DNA from: Litchfieldella xinjiangensis
GTDB taxonomy: Bacteria; Pseudomonadota; Gammaproteobacteria; Pseudomonadales; Halomonadaceae
Reading direction: 5' to 3'
Length of the DNA stretch: 64,000 nt
Assembly: GCF_000759345.1 (NCBI RefSeq)
Contig: NZ_JPZL01000004.1
Span: forward strand, 186,001 to 250,000
The first letter of the stretch is position 1, and every line of letters starts with the position of its first letter. The notes under the pieces are model-generated. The model worked only from the letters and a program-made list of their open reading frames with translations. It made no database searches and was not told where the DNA came from. This document shows positions 51,046 through 60,338 of this stretch, one piece after another. The position numbers and the translations under genes are program-made.

Positions 51046-51449
51046 TAGTCCCAAGTGCAAACTACTCCGTGGGTTGCACTCCCAGCCGCCTTTTGCAGGC
51101 GAGCTTGCTGAATAAGACGCTTCTTGCGTACCCCAGAATGACGCCCTCCGACTCCGGTCCATGCGCGTGCCCCTACGGCTTCATCGCCGAAAATAATCGT
51201 CACTTTCTGTCGCTCACTCGATGGATTGTGAATTCTCCTGCGTGATTTAGCTTGATTCTCGCGTTTGAAACCTTGTGATGCCAGACGACCTGTCGATTGG
51301 GGATCTGGCATCCCGATGTTTGCGTGACTGTTTCTTGCTTCTCCCGTCGCTCCTGGCGCGGACTGACTGCCGTTTTTTTCGGCTTCCGAAAATATCGCCT
51401 TCATCCCCTTGGCAGGGAATCCAGTCAGTTTTCGTGAGGAGTAAGCAGC
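51046..51449 (+). ncRNA. Conserved structured leader of the recombinase trio
   Basis: 404 bases between promoter and ATG, largely conserved in the relic at 4.8-5.2 kb. Inverted repeats: AGTGCAA/TTGCACT (51054-51060, 51074-51080); GATGCCAGA/TCTGGCATC (51277-51285, 51304-51312); a GCCG-T7-CGGC hairpin (51369-51383) nested in the long-range pair ACTGACTG/CAGTCAGT (51362-51369, 51422-51429), with GAGGAG and the start codon just beyond. It could be a regulatory 5' UTR, an RNA part of the mobile element, or a recombination-site region kept for DNA reasons. No known riboswitch class recognised. Confidence 0.5.
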
Positions 51450-52181
51450 ATGATTAACATTCACCCTTTACCCGGTCATCCACTACTAATCCCGATGGAG
51501 GAGGCTACACGTGCACCCTCCGAGCTTATTGCCAGCTCTCGTCAAATGAATACAGGTGCAGAAGATGTATTGCTAACACATCCGCCAATTTTGCTTAGAC
51601 GCGAGGGCGGCGGTGAGCAGCTTTTGAACCATGACTCAGTGGCTAGCCAACTGGACTATCAGCGCGGCCACAGAGCGACGGCGTTACCAGCCAGTCTGCG
51701 CGTTTGGATTATTGATCCCGGCATTAATGACGAAACAATATTACTTTTTGCGTTTCTGTTTGGGCCCGTTCAGCGTTTGCAATATAAAAAGAAAGAAGGC
51801 CGTACTCCGAGCTGGAAGCGTGTGATGCAGCGCGTTGAACAGGATCCGCTTCTGAAAGCAATTATTGAAAATCATCTATTCGACAGTGAGGAAATGGCTC
51901 CACGGCATTACCGGCTGCTGATGGGCTCTCTTGTCGGCGAGAGCTCAATTAACCATGAACTTGGCAGGATCCGTGCTGCCTGTGTAAAAGACAAGAGCAC
52001 CGCTATCAAAACTGTAGCTGAAGCCGCAGGCCAGCCTTTAGAAACGCCGCCCGCTGAGGTTACACCCCCGGCGCAGAATAATAATGGTTTGTCAGCTGCG
52101 CTGAACCGAATTAACCAGGCTGCAACGCGTGGGGCTGAACAGTTCTCACGGGGGCTGGATATGGAGGCGGCGGATGCTTGA
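51450..52181 (+). CDS. Trio protein 1, unknown
   Basis: 243 residues, first gene of the trio. Good GAGGAG site and an ATG conserved in position with the relic copy. No named domain. Residues about 85-130 hold L-R-V-W-I-I-D-P-G-I-N-D-E and a hydrophobic L-L-F-A-F-L-F-G-P-V; about 130-190 is helical and basic (K-K-K-E-G-R-T-P-S-W-K-R-V-M); the C-terminus is an Ala/Pro/Asn-rich tail. The last 8 bases overlap the next gene. A DNA-binding accessory role for the recombinases is a guess from position. Confidence 0.75.
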   Translation: MINIHPLPGHPLLIPMEEATRAPSELIASSRQMNTGAEDVLLTHPPILLRREGGGEQLLNHDSVASQLDYQRGHRATALPASLRVWIIDPGINDETILLFAFLFGPVQRLQYKKKEGRTPSWKRVMQRVEQDPLLKAIIENHLFDSEEMAPRHYRLLMGSLVGESSINHELGRIRAACVKDKSTAIKTVAEAAGQPLETPPAEVTPPAQNNNGLSAALNRINQAATRGAEQFSRGLDMEAADA

Positions 52182-54537
52182 TGAACGCCCCTACCCCCGC
52201 GAGTTGTATTGGGATTGGCAGCAGCTCACTGAACGTGCCGACTTGACACCGCATGACGCAGAATGCGTCATGCGGATCGTTCGTTATGCGCAGCCGCCGC
52301 TTTGCAGCACCGCACTGCAGACAGCGTCTTTGTTTTATCAGCTTGATAAAAATAAGCAGGAACTAGAGAAAATCGTAACCGCACTCCCCGCACGTGGGCT
52401 ACTAGAGACGCAGCTGCCAAAAAATCTGGGCACGTTTTACCCGGTGTTCTTCGCCATTTCAAACAAGCGCTTTCTTGGACGTCCTTCCTGTCGTATCGCA
52501 AATTTGGGACGACGCTTAATCAGCAAGTGGTTTTCCGAGCTGCCGACAGAGCGCAAGACATCTCGCAGTAATTTCTACACCCATCTTTTAGCTGTTCGGC
52601 ACGTCTTAATGTCGGTCATCGAAGCGGGCTATGAGACCGCAGAGGATTACGCGACCCCCGAGGAATTTTTCCGCGCTGCTATTGAAAGTGACAAGCTCTA
52701 TAGTCGTCGCCTATTGATTCAAACTGCTTACGACACATTCATCGACATTAGCGCGGGTAAACTCAGCCCAGGCGAGCTGATCCGAAAATCACCACATGTG
52801 GTAAAAGGTGGCACCAGAGAACAAGGCAAAAAAACTGATCCATGGCACTACGAGCGTATGAAACAGCTCGTGGCAACATTACCACCCCAACGGCGTCTGG
52901 CTTCAATAGACGACACTCCTACTGAAAGCGAAAAGTACAATACTCCAGTAGACGTGAATCCCCCGTGCGGCTTGCGCCAAGTCGCGCCCCCCGCCGCTCC
53001 CAAAGATGACGATGAGAGCAGTGAACCACCCGTTCTTAAGCGTCAGACCGCTTCTGCGCTAACCCCCGAGGATGATCGTCGTCTCGTACAGCAATGGATT
53101 GCAGCTGCAGCTACAGTGTCACTGGCCACCGTGGGAGATATGGCCAGACTCACACCAGAGCAGGTCCGCGAGGCCCTGTCAGCACCACTATCGCCGCTGG
53201 AACGTACGTTCGCCGTCCTTCTGCTGAGCACCGGCCTTCCGGTTAAACGGCTACTCACGATGACAGTGTGCTCGGCAGGCGCAGTGGCGTTAACTAGTGA
53301 GCCAGAAAATAGACCGCTGTGGTACTCGGCGAGCGGCGAGCTCTGCTATCAGCTGTTGGATGGCCCCAGCGCCAGTGCAGATCCTGAAATGCGGTGGATA
53401 CGGTTGCGCTTGCCGGCGAAGCTCGCAGGTGTGCTCTCGGCTCACGAGTATTCGACGCCGGGCAGCCGGCCATTTCGTGGGATTCGGGGACGTCTGAATA
53501 GGCGGCTTGCCAGGCATTTTCGTCATCAGCCGGGTATCACCCCCACCGCCAACCGAATCAGTGCCACCAGTTGGTTATGGCGCCGCCCGCATGCACGGGA
53601 CGATGTGGCAGCTGCGACCCTTGCCGGTCAATTCGGGTTAGCGCTCGCGGCGCCGGCGGCCTATCGACAATTGGCACGCCAAGAAATTCAGCGTGTTTTC
53701 GATGACACGCTGGAATCGTTGGGGCTGAAAACCGTATTGGACCATGATGACACGAATAGCCAGGCGGGTAGTCTGCTTAGGCTGTGTTCGGTGATGGGTT
53801 CCGCAGTGGCGCAGCCTCCCCAGGTATTCACCGCGATATTTACCGAACTGCGTGATGCGATGGCCGGACCCGCCGATGAGGTGGCGAGTTGGTGGGTTGG
53901 CCAAGCTTTCCCGACTGGAAGTCTCGCCTCCCTCTATCAGCTTGTTGCCGCCTATCACTTATTAGCATGGCAACTCTCGACTGGCGCCCGGCCAATCGGG
54001 CCGTCCAGCCAAAATCGCCTTGCTGAGCAAGTTCAATGGATCCGCGACAAGAGCTCGGCGCGCGGGATCGAGTCACGTGTAGTTCCCCTACTCAGTGAAA
54101 TCCAAAAGGCTTTGGCACACCTAGAGCGATGGACCGATATCATATGTTATCGCCTGCGGGAACAGGGCCAGGTGTTCGAGGACCAGCGTAGTAGTCAGCT
54201 CAGCACTCCAGCATGGCTGGTCGCGCCGCAACGGGGTCGCCGCTGGGTGCTGCGTGACATGACCTGGAGCGACCTTCAATCCTTGTCTTTAAGGAAGACA
54301 ACCGGCCTCGCCAGCAATGTGACACGCCATTCGTTGGCCAGTTGGCTGCGGGAGCGCGCATCAGATGCGGAGGTTGATGCGCTGCTCGGCCATGCTCGCG
54401 ATGGTCGCAGCCTTTCGGCGCCTCGTGCCACCGCCCCGATTGGCACACAGCCCGCGCTGCGCAGGCTGTTGTCCGAATGGTTGCGACAATGTGGCTACCG
54501 CCCCCTGAGATGGGAGATCTTGCCATGGAGCAGTTGA
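52174..54537 (+). CDS. Trio protein 2, recombinase-like with degenerate active site
   Basis: 787 residues from the ATG at 52174, which follows GGAGG and overlaps gene 1; an alternative start 45 bases upstream is weaker. The N-terminal half contains a SAM-like DNA-binding region (N-F-Y-T-H-L-L-A-V-R-H-V-L). The C-terminal end reads N-V-T-R-H-S-L-A-S-W-L-R-E-R and V-D-A-L-L-G-H-A-R-D-G-R-S-L, matching the last two boxes of tyrosine recombinases except that the box-II Arg is missing and the Tyr position reads Leu/Ser. It is therefore probably a non-catalytic subunit acting with protein 3. The stop overlaps gene 3 by 13 bases. Confidence 0.75.
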   Translation: MLDERPYPRELYWDWQQLTERADLTPHDAECVMRIVRYAQPPLCSTALQTASLFYQLDKNKQELEKIVTALPARGLLETQLPKNLGTFYPVFFAISNKRFLGRPSCRIANLGRRLISKWFSELPTERKTSRSNFYTHLLAVRHVLMSVIEAGYETAEDYATPEEFFRAAIESDKLYSRRLLIQTAYDTFIDISAGKLSPGELIRKSPHVVKGGTREQGKKTDPWHYERMKQLVATLPPQRRLASIDDTPTESEKYNTPVDVNPPCGLRQVAPPAAPKDDDESSEPPVLKRQTASALTPEDDRRLVQQWIAAAATVSLATVGDMARLTPEQVREALSAPLSPLERTFAVLLLSTGLPVKRLLTMTVCSAGAVALTSEPENRPLWYSASGELCYQLLDGPSASADPEMRWIRLRLPAKLAGVLSAHEYSTPGSRPFRGIRGRLNRRLARHFRHQPGITPTANRISATSWLWRRPHARDDVAAATLAGQFGLALAAPAAYRQLARQEIQRVFDDTLESLGLKTVLDHDDTNSQAGSLLRLCSVMGSAVAQPPQVFTAIFTELRDAMAGPADEVASWWVGQAFPTGSLASLYQLVAAYHLLAWQLSTGARPIGPSSQNRLAEQVQWIRDKSSARGIESRVVPLLSEIQKALAHLERWTDIICYRLREQGQVFEDQRSSQLSTPAWLVAPQRGRRWVLRDMTWSDLQSLSLRKTTGLASNVTRHSLASWLRERASDAEVDALLGHARDGRSLSAPRATAPIGTQPALRRLLSEWLRQCGYRPLRWEILPWSS

Positions 54538-56849
54538 ATGCCGCTCGGCTGATCGCGCTGTGGCAAGCCGATAAAAATCCTGTAGTGCAGCCTTCTAGTC
54601 TTGAGGACACCCAGTGGATTCTCGAGGCTGTGTTCGGCGATATTCCGGCTTCGGAAATGTCTCTAGATCGAGAGGCCGTCAGCCATCTTATTAGTGGGCT
54701 GTTCGAGTGGCGCCAGAGCATTGGACGCACGGTTTCCTATCGTCAAGCGCGAAAACGCGTCAACCGCGTGCTGGAGCACCTGAACCAGATTCCCGGGATG
54801 CAAACGGTGTTGATGCCTGAGCCCATCCTGGCCCACCGTCCCACTGCGCTCCCCCCGACGGGACGAGCCCTCATGGTCAGTGAGCAGATGGCGAAACTGG
54901 ATCGACGGTTGCTGGATTGGTGCCGTCACACAGCCATCGAGGATGCCTGGTTATTGGTCTTGGCAGTTCGCCTGATGACACGACTGGGCATGGGCGAGAC
55001 AGTCGCCCTCGGCACCTTGGCGATGCTAACCCGCCAGCATGTGAACCAGCGGTGGCTGGCGATTCCTTCCGCCCCGGGTGAGCGGTTACCGGATGGCGGC
55101 CACTATCGAATCTGGTTGCCTGATGACGTGTGGGTACCGCTACGGGCGATACTGGCTCGTGAAACCGATCAAAAGCCAACACATTGGTTGCTGGCTAAAG
55201 AGCTAAACGATCAGACGTTGGACCATGCGCAACGGGTACGGCTGCTGCGTAACCGCCTCAAGACCGCGACGAAGCTCTGTCTTAAGGCCCTTGAGAGCCA
55301 TCCCGACAGCAACGGGTGGAGTCGTTTACGCAGTTGGTCCGCTCTGGTCTATGCCAGTCAGTATGTGCCCGTACTAAGGGGTATTCCTCCCCTATGGGCA
55401 CGCCTGCTGCGCCAGTATTCATTACCGACATGTACGCCTGTGCCCCTACTGAAAAATAGCGGCACGGCTCATTTATACGCCCCCGGGGAGCAGCTCGGTC
55501 GGCTGCCTAATCGAACTACCAGCCGAAGCGAGGCCCCTAACCTGCCCGTGCTGGGGGAACAGACTCAGCCGGCAGGACTATCTCTGTTGGCCACTGATTT
55601 CCTGCCCAACGATTGGCCGCGGCGGGTCAAAAACATACTGCAGCAATTCCTGGCCGAGGTCCGGCATCTTGGTAGTGACACGGTCAACGGAACACGTTTC
55701 GTGAGGCCGATGCAGCGGATTCTGGAGCAGTATGAGGAACAGCTGGTGGAACTGATTGGCCATGCGGGCAGCTATCCGCAGTGGCTACTGCACTTCCTCT
55801 ACCACCAGCTGCGTATTGAGGGGAATAAGCTCAGCTCGGCACGAACCAAACTTTCGCGCCTGACGCCGATCACTCTGATGATGCACGAGGCCGTTCTGGA
55901 TCTGAGCGATTGGGATGATGAAGTTGTACTGGAGCTGCAGGAAGTTGCGGAGTCTGGCTCTCACTGGGCGCCGGCGACGCGGGCAGCTTTCTTTGAAACG
56001 TTCCGCCAGTTTCTGGTGTTCTGCCAACGCTTCGGACAACTCGATGGGGTGAGCCTGCCTCGCAGCGGTGGATCACCGCTAGCCCCTAGCGTACTGCGTA
56101 CCAGGATCCTCTCGCCCGATCACATGCAGACGGTCTGGAGTGCGTTGACGAATCGGGTGCCCAACGGGGATCCCCGCCAGATGAAGGGACTGGTTATAGC
56201 CCTTGGTTTCTATGGAGGACTGAGGGCGTCCGAGGTGTTGTCGCTGACTCTGAATAATGTGTTGCTGGGGAACGAGGATGAACCGGGCAGGACAACCTGC
56301 TGGATCGAAATTCTAGGTGGGAAAACCTCTGCGGCTCGTCGCCGGGTGGCGCTACATGTTATGGCGCCGCCATCAGTAGTGAAGGCGATGAGGGGGTGGG
56401 TCGAGGAACGAAGAAAGGAATGTGCGGCATGGTCGTTGGCAGCAGTCGCGTTATTCGGACCCCGCCATGCTCCTGAGGCCTACACAAGGTCTTCACTAAT
56501 CACGCCGGTCATGGAGTGGATGCGCTATGTGCTGGGTGAGGATATCGATTTTCATGGGCTGAGACATGCCGCCGCGTCGTGGACATTGCTTCGTCTTCAC
56601 GCCGCTCAGCGCCCAGAGTTTTGTGTGCAGCTGCAGCACCGCCATGACTGGATGTTTTGCGACGAGGCGTTGCAGGCAACTCTAGCGTACTTCTGCGGGG
56701 CCGAGGGTAGCGATACCTTGGCGCGAGGTACCCTGTTGCTTCAGGTAGCGAAGTGGATAGGTCATCGCGACCCCGACACTTTGCTGCAGCATTACGCTCA
56801 TGTGCTGGGGCTGTTGCACAGCGATGTGTTGGCTCCGCAGAGAGCTTAA
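54525..56849 (+). CDS. Trio protein 3, large tyrosine recombinase
   Basis: 774 residues from the ATG at 54525 (GGGAGA upstream), overlapping gene 2. The first ~480 residues are a large helical N-terminal part of unknown role, with a possible first SAM-like domain near 60-90. The C-terminal 300 residues are a full tyrosine-recombinase catalytic domain: Arg in G-G-L-R-A-S-E-V, Lys in G-G-K-T-S-A-A-R-R-R, H-G-L-R-H-A-A-A-S-W, and W-I-G-H-R-D-P-D-T-L-L-Q-H-Y with His and Tyr. Unusually large for an integrase. The matching C-terminal relic lies at 7607-8514. Confidence 0.88.
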   Translation: MEQLNAARLIALWQADKNPVVQPSSLEDTQWILEAVFGDIPASEMSLDREAVSHLISGLFEWRQSIGRTVSYRQARKRVNRVLEHLNQIPGMQTVLMPEPILAHRPTALPPTGRALMVSEQMAKLDRRLLDWCRHTAIEDAWLLVLAVRLMTRLGMGETVALGTLAMLTRQHVNQRWLAIPSAPGERLPDGGHYRIWLPDDVWVPLRAILARETDQKPTHWLLAKELNDQTLDHAQRVRLLRNRLKTATKLCLKALESHPDSNGWSRLRSWSALVYASQYVPVLRGIPPLWARLLRQYSLPTCTPVPLLKNSGTAHLYAPGEQLGRLPNRTTSRSEAPNLPVLGEQTQPAGLSLLATDFLPNDWPRRVKNILQQFLAEVRHLGSDTVNGTRFVRPMQRILEQYEEQLVELIGHAGSYPQWLLHFLYHQLRIEGNKLSSARTKLSRLTPITLMMHEAVLDLSDWDDEVVLELQEVAESGSHWAPATRAAFFETFRQFLVFCQRFGQLDGVSLPRSGGSPLAPSVLRTRILSPDHMQTVWSALTNRVPNGDPRQMKGLVIALGFYGGLRASEVLSLTLNNVLLGNEDEPGRTTCWIEILGGKTSAARRRVALHVMAPPSVVKAMRGWVEERRKECAAWSLAAVALFGPRHAPEAYTRSSLITPVMEWMRYVLGEDIDFHGLRHAAASWTLLRLHAAQRPEFCVQLQHRHDWMFCDEALQATLAYFCGAEGSDTLARGTLLLQVAKWIGHRDPDTLLQHYAHVLGLLHSDVLAPQRA

Positions 56850-57001
56850 TTGCAATAGAGCGACATAAGTCCTTAATCCAGAACCGGCCGCATCGACTCA
56901 TCGAGACGACCGCTTGTGTTCATTGTCGCATACGACTATTTGGCTGGTTTGCGTGTAGCAGACTTATGTAAGTCCTAAGTTTAAATAAAAGAGTTTAGAA
57001 A

Positions 57002-58009
57002 TCAAATTTGATAGTAGCTGCGGTACCACTCGACGAAGAGGCGCGCGCCTTCTACGACACCCATCTGGGGTTGGTATCCGGTCGCTTGGTGTAACCCTTC
57101 AGTATCCGCCCAGGTACGCTGAACGTCCCCCGGTTGCATTGGAAGATACCGACATATCGCCTCCCTCCCCGTAGCCGCTTCCACTGCCCTGATGAACTCC
57201 ATTAGGCTAACCGGGCTGCCATGCCCAATATTAAATAAAGCATAGGGGGCAATACTGCCATCTGATTTGGCCTTAATAGGATTCCAATCTTCGTTTCCTT
57301 CTGGTATTACATGCATTACCCGGATGACCCCTTCCACTATATCATCGATGTAAGTAAAGTCACGTGACATATCACCGTAATTATATACGTCGATAGGTCT
57401 ACCCTCTAAGACGCACTTAGTAAACTTAAACATAGCCATATCTGGCCTGCCCCAGGGACCATAAACAGTAAAGAAACGCAGCCCCGTGGTAGGAATTTGA
57501 TATAGATGGGAGTAAGTGTGCGACATTAACTCATTTGCTTTTTTAGTTGCAGCATACAAACTGACCGGATGATCTACGTTATCAGCTTCGGAGAAAGGCA
57601 GCTTGGCATTCATCCCATAGATCGAACTAGATGAGGCGTAGACCAAATGCTTTACGTTAGTATTCCGGCATCCCTCTAGTACATTCAAATGCCCTATTAG
57701 GTTAGTATCGGCATATGCATGTGGGTTTTCCAGAGAATAGCGGACGCCCGCCTGCGCTGCAAGATGGATAACAATATCAAACTGATGATATTGAAAAAGC
57801 TTCGTCATAGAATCCTTATCGACCAAGTCCATCTTAATAAATACTATCTCATCACAATCTCTAAGGTTATCTAAGCGGGCCTGTTTCAAAGAAGTCTCGT
57901 AGTAGTTATTAAGGTTATCAATGCCAACGATATGATGACCAAGCCTAACGAGACGCTTTGCAACGGCATGACCAATAAAACCGGCCACGCCAGTAATAAG
58001 TACCTTCAT
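57002..58009 (-). CDS. NAD-dependent nucleotide-sugar 4-epimerase
   Basis: 335 residues from the ATG at 58009, preceded by GAGGTGA; the longer frame lacks a site. Extended SDR: G-V-A-G-F-I-G at about 8, catalytic Ser region Y-A-S-S-S-S-I-Y-G, Y-A-A-T-K with Tyr and Lys at about 150, and F-F-T-V-Y-G-P-W-G-R-P-D-M, the segment typical of UDP-glucuronate 4-epimerases. Expected to make UDP-galacturonate for the polysaccharide. Substrate assignment inferred from that segment. Confidence 0.9.
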   Translation of the reverse strand: MKVLITGVAGFIGHAVAKRLVRLGHHIVGIDNLNNYYETSLKQARLDNLRDCDEIVFIKMDLVDKDSMTKLFQYHQFDIVIHLAAQAGVRYSLENPHAYADTNLIGHLNVLEGCRNTNVKHLVYASSSSIYGMNAKLPFSEADNVDHPVSLYAATKKANELMSHTYSHLYQIPTTGLRFFTVYGPWGRPDMAMFKFTKCVLEGRPIDVYNYGDMSRDFTYIDDIVEGVIRVMHVIPEGNEDWNPIKAKSDGSIAPYALFNIGHGSPVSLMEFIRAVEAATGREAICRYLPMQPGDVQRTWADTEGLHQATGYQPQMGVVEGARLFVEWYRSYYQI

Positions 58010-58348
58010 TCTCACCTCTAGATTTCTTAGCATCAAATATTTAATAAATAACAAAGCACTTGGCTGAATTAAGACGACCAATCAAGAGTAGGTTACGCTT
58101 TTAGACATAAGCATTTTGGTACAAGGGACATAGACCGAACTAATGAGGAGCCATGATCGAGACGAAAATAAAATCAGGGTATAAAACTCAATTAAAGCCT
58201 AATGTTAAGAAATAGGATGATAGGTTAAATCATAGGAGCTACCATCTGCTGGCAGCGCCTAACCCATAGGTTGAATCATCCAGGAGCGTTGAATGCTCTC
58301 CGTTTGAGCTATCTTCAAGACGACGCCTCCTGGCTCTCAGCACAATCA
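58010..58348. other. Intergenic gap in the polysaccharide cluster
   Basis: About 340 bases, no ORF I can support. An upstream regulatory region for the epimerase is possible. Confidence 0.4.
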
Positions 58349-59629
58349 TTATCTTGCCCCAGATCCTGTGAGAACCGTCTTAAAAGTCTTAAAAGCAATT
58401 AATATATCCAACCAGAACGAAAAATGCTTAATGTAGTAGAAATCATATTGTAGTTTAGTTGTCATGCCATCGACCTCAGCGGCATAACCCTGCTCTACTT
58501 GAGCCCAGCCCGAAATACCTGGCCGTACCACGTGACGGTAGCTAAAGAATGCCACATCCCGCTCATACCATTCAGAAAGTTCCATAGATTCGGGGCGAGG
58601 GCCAATGAAGCTCATCTCACCCTTAATTACATTGAAAAGCTGAGGCAACTCATCGAGGCGATATTTGCGTATGAAACGGCCAACACGCGTGATCCGGGGA
58701 TCGTTGTCCCCTACCGTAAAGCCGCTGCCCCGTTGGCCTACATACATACTCCTAAATTTGTAAACCTTGAAGGGCACAGCGCGAAAGCCCATCCTCTGTT
58801 GAACGAACAAGGAAGGCCCCGGGCTATCAAGGCGGATGGCTAAAGCCGTTAAAAGCATAATCGGTGCGAGGAGGGGTAATAAGGTTACTGCGGCTAATAA
58901 ATCAATACAGCGTTTTATTCCTTGGTAACTTTGAGACGGCAAGAGACTGCCGTATTCGTTCTCTGTCAAGTGTTCGATGCGGACACGCCCAGACAGTGAC
59001 TCTTGAATTTGACGGATATGATAAACAGGAATGTGGTGAAGCGTACAGCGGGCTAGGAACCTCTCCCATTCGGGGCTTAGCTCATCAGCATGTAAATCAG
59101 CAACGATACCATCATAACGCACTCCAGCTAGATCCGGCTGGAATAGGGCTCGCAGTTCTATATCGGGCATGGGCATTAACTCATCGACTCGGCCCACTGG
59201 AACTACACCGAGTTTCATCCGACGATATCGTCGTCCTAGAAAAAAAGCTAAATAGAACCAACCTAAGCTCATCAGGTAGCTCATAAAGAGCACCTGGCGC
59301 GTATAATCTTCACGAGTAAAAAACAGCACAGCTACGACGAGCAAATATGCTACTGATACAGTGGGAGCTATAAAAGCTGACACGCGTGCGCCCGGAAACT
59401 GATGCATGCGGCGTAGCGTCCAGAGAATGCCAATAAATGCTAGACCACATGCCAGCAATGTATTGCTACGCACTGGAGCGAGGTAATGCCAGAACCCCCA
59501 ACCCCATCGCTCCAACGCTGGTACCCCAATCACCAATGCTCCTATAACGAGCTGAAACGGCCACCCTAAGAGAAGGGTTTCATACCAGCGCGAGTGTCGA
59601 CGCTCATAACGTAAGCGTTTTGTCATCAA
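58349..59629 (-). CDS. WbaP/WcaJ-type initiating sugar-phosphate transferase
   Basis: 426 residues. Four hydrophobic helices in the first ~130 residues, a CoA-binding-like middle part with no obvious motif, then a membrane helix (about 235-260) and the bacterial sugar-transferase domain: K-R-C-I-D-L, Q-Q-R-M-G, F-K-V-Y-K-F-R-S-M, R-K-Y-R-L-D-E-L-P-Q-L-F-N-V, and G-P-R-P-E near residue 345. It transfers a sugar-1-phosphate to undecaprenyl phosphate and so starts the repeat unit of the polysaccharide. Confidence 0.92.
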   Translation of the reverse strand: MMTKRLRYERRHSRWYETLLLGWPFQLVIGALVIGVPALERWGWGFWHYLAPVRSNTLLACGLAFIGILWTLRRMHQFPGARVSAFIAPTVSVAYLLVVAVLFFTREDYTRQVLFMSYLMSLGWFYLAFFLGRRYRRMKLGVVPVGRVDELMPMPDIELRALFQPDLAGVRYDGIVADLHADELSPEWERFLARCTLHHIPVYHIRQIQESLSGRVRIEHLTENEYGSLLPSQSYQGIKRCIDLLAAVTLLPLLAPIMLLTALAIRLDSPGPSLFVQQRMGFRAVPFKVYKFRSMYVGQRGSGFTVGDNDPRITRVGRFIRKYRLDELPQLFNVIKGEMSFIGPRPESMELSEWYERDVAFFSYRHVVRPGISGWAQVEQGYAAEVDGMTTKLQYDFYYIKHFSFWLDILIAFKTFKTVLTGSGAR

Positions 59630-60338
59630 AATAATTCCTTAGTACTAATTAGCCTGATTCAGCAAGCGTCAGAACTTTATACTGTTTTAACAATTTAATC
59701 GCCCGGAGCCCAGTACTGAGACGGCAGTACGGGGTCTGGCTGGCATTCTGCGTCAGCACTCGAGCCAGGATATTGTTCGGGTAGACATGCGGTTCATGTA
59801 TGTTCAGCAGACTAGATCAAGCTCATCATGTAGGCCGCATTGACGTTACGCAGTAGTCCGTCGAACAGGCAACTGCTGCTCAGCACCAAGAAGAAGCAGG
59901 TTTTCACCCGGTTACTGTCAATAGCGACCCGTTTTCATCCTTCACTGCCGCCCAGCGGTTCCGGCTGTAGTAAGCTAGTTTGTGCAAGCTTAGTCAAATG
60001 GGGTTAAGCCGAGGAATAATAGATGCTTCGGTAGCTAGATATTTATTTGCATTAAGCTTAACGCTGCAAAACAATTACTCGACTATAAGCCATGTCAATA
60101 CAAAGAAAAAAATATAAAATTAAGTTGTAAGCAGAAAAGGCGACTCATTGAAATCCTACCACGCAAGCTATGGAACCGAGAAAACCCTGCAAGCATATCA
60201 AGTGAAACTACGCCCAACAACTATTATCTAGAGCATCAAGAATGACAGTAAGACTTGATTAACGGAAATGCTGTCAACGCGTAATTACAACGTAGACACT
60301 ACTTTTAAAATGGCAATTGCTAAAATCAGTTCCTACAG
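59630..60338. other. Long non-coding gap, possible decayed transposase
   Basis: About 700 bases. The part nearer 59700-59960 is more GC-rich and coding-like on the minus strand, with many stops, and may be a dead transposase or island junction. The rest is AT-rich. I cannot name a family. Confidence 0.35.

Noticed and set aside
51039-51464. 141-codon open frame on the minus strand across the trio leader, with a partly similar one at 5003-5218
   Set aside because: The similarity follows the DNA similarity of the leaders, no ribosome-binding site is seen, and the frame breaks in the relic copy. Better explained as the opposite strand of a conserved leader, though a hidden gene is not excluded.
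51450-56849. Calling the trio a GMT or RIT element
   Set aside because: RIT elements have three similar-sized recombinases, and I cannot match the proteins here to the GMT proteins by memory. Naming it would be a guess.
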